A stretch of 64,000 bases of DNA from Halalkalibacter oceani (GTDB taxonomy: Bacteria > Bacillota > Bacilli > Bacillales > Bacillaceae_D), in the NCBI RefSeq assembly GCF_023715705.1, contig NZ_JAMBOS010000004.1, positions 1 to 64,000 of the forward strand, given 5' to 3'. The notes beneath the pieces are model-generated. The model was not told the origin of the DNA. It was given only the letters and a program-made list of their open reading frames with translations, and ran no database searches. This document shows, in pieces, positions 63,955 to 64,000 of the stretch (its first letter is position 1; every line of letters begins with the position of its first letter). Made by a program: the position numbers and the translations under genes.

Positions 63955-64000
63955 TTACGCCTCCGCCACGGCACCATTCAGCTCTTCGGCCGAGGTTGCG
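63955..64000 (-). CDS. C-terminal end of a gene leaving the window
   Basis: The minus strand gives ATSAEELNGAVAEA followed by TAA at 63957-63955. The gene begins beyond the window. The sequence resembles the end of a methyl-accepting chemotaxis-type coiled coil, but it is too short to assign. The convergent terminator to its left supports a real gene end. Confidence 0.4.
   Translation of the reverse strand, partial: ATSAEELNGAVAEA

Overview
The window comes from a spore-forming, low-GC Gram-positive bacterium of the family Bacillaceae. Evidence: a YycC-like protein, a YezD (DUF2292) protein, a flotillin gene behind a textbook sigma-W promoter, ClpE behind two CtsR boxes, FMN and TPP riboswitches with terminator platforms, AGGAGG-type ribosome binding sites throughout and frequent GTG/TTG starts. 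Very acidic secreted and lipoproteins hint at an alkaliphile or halophile; the genus cannot be named from the sequence. No rRNA, tRNA, CRISPR array or prophage is seen.

Layout. 1-0.5 kb: an FMN riboswitch with promoter and terminator but no visible target gene. 0.5-6.7 kb: YycC/SUKH pair; a tandem PII-like protein with two DUF1538 membrane proteins, one carrying an in-frame amber stop; a methyltransferase, an aldo/keto reductase and a PQQ-type sugar dehydrogenase. 6.8-9.4 kb: TPP-riboswitch-controlled ylmB-thiY thiamin-pyrimidine salvage. 9.4-15.7 kb: ArAE transporter, an enolase-superfamily enzyme, a cyclic amidohydrolase (hydantoinase) and a carbamoylase, and an SDR. 15.8-19 kb: flavin enzymes, including an FMN-reductase pseudogene carrying a hairpin repeat. 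19-23.5 kb: yezD and the sulfate ABC transporter sbp-cysT-cysW-cysA. 23.7-27.4 kb: flotillin, a MATKxDIAN-repeat protein and a metallophosphoesterase. 27.4-36.8 kb: an amidase, GGCT, and a sugar ABC transporter with three catabolic enzymes and a divergent AraC regulator. 36.8-41 kb: YbaK, Bcr-like exporter, a MinD-like ATPase preceded by a new 56-residue membrane protein, and a SARP-type response regulator. 41-50.4 kb: a complete ATP-dependent hydantoin pathway hyuA-hyuB-hyuC-hyuP-hyuE with a degenerate sigma-54-type activator. 50.5-57.9 kb: nitroreductase, MFS, GDPD, an OmpR regulator without kinase, an acidic two-repeat secreted protein and a SIMPL protein. 57.9-60.7 kb: an AT-rich patch ending in a transposase remnant and structured repeats. 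60.7-64 kb: TauE/SafE exporter and clpE.

How the genes fit together. Much of the window is scavenging: hydantoins or ureides (two loci), thiamin breakdown products, sulfate/sulfur and an unidentified sugar. HyuP would import 5-substituted hydantoins, HyuE racemise them, HyuA/HyuB open the ring using ATP and HyuC release the L-amino acid. The sugar operon couples uptake to oxidation (dehydrogenase, Gfo/Idh/MocA enzyme, SMP-30 lactonase). The most unusual items are (i) the MinD-like ATPase without a recognisable C-terminal membrane helix, coupled to a single-pass basic microprotein; (ii) the hyu regulator lacking the GAFTGA motif and with an altered Walker B; (iii) the DUF1538/tandem-PII module with a nonsense codon; and (iv) a dispersed family of AAAAGG/CCTTTT-core hairpins, one of which sits inside a broken gene.
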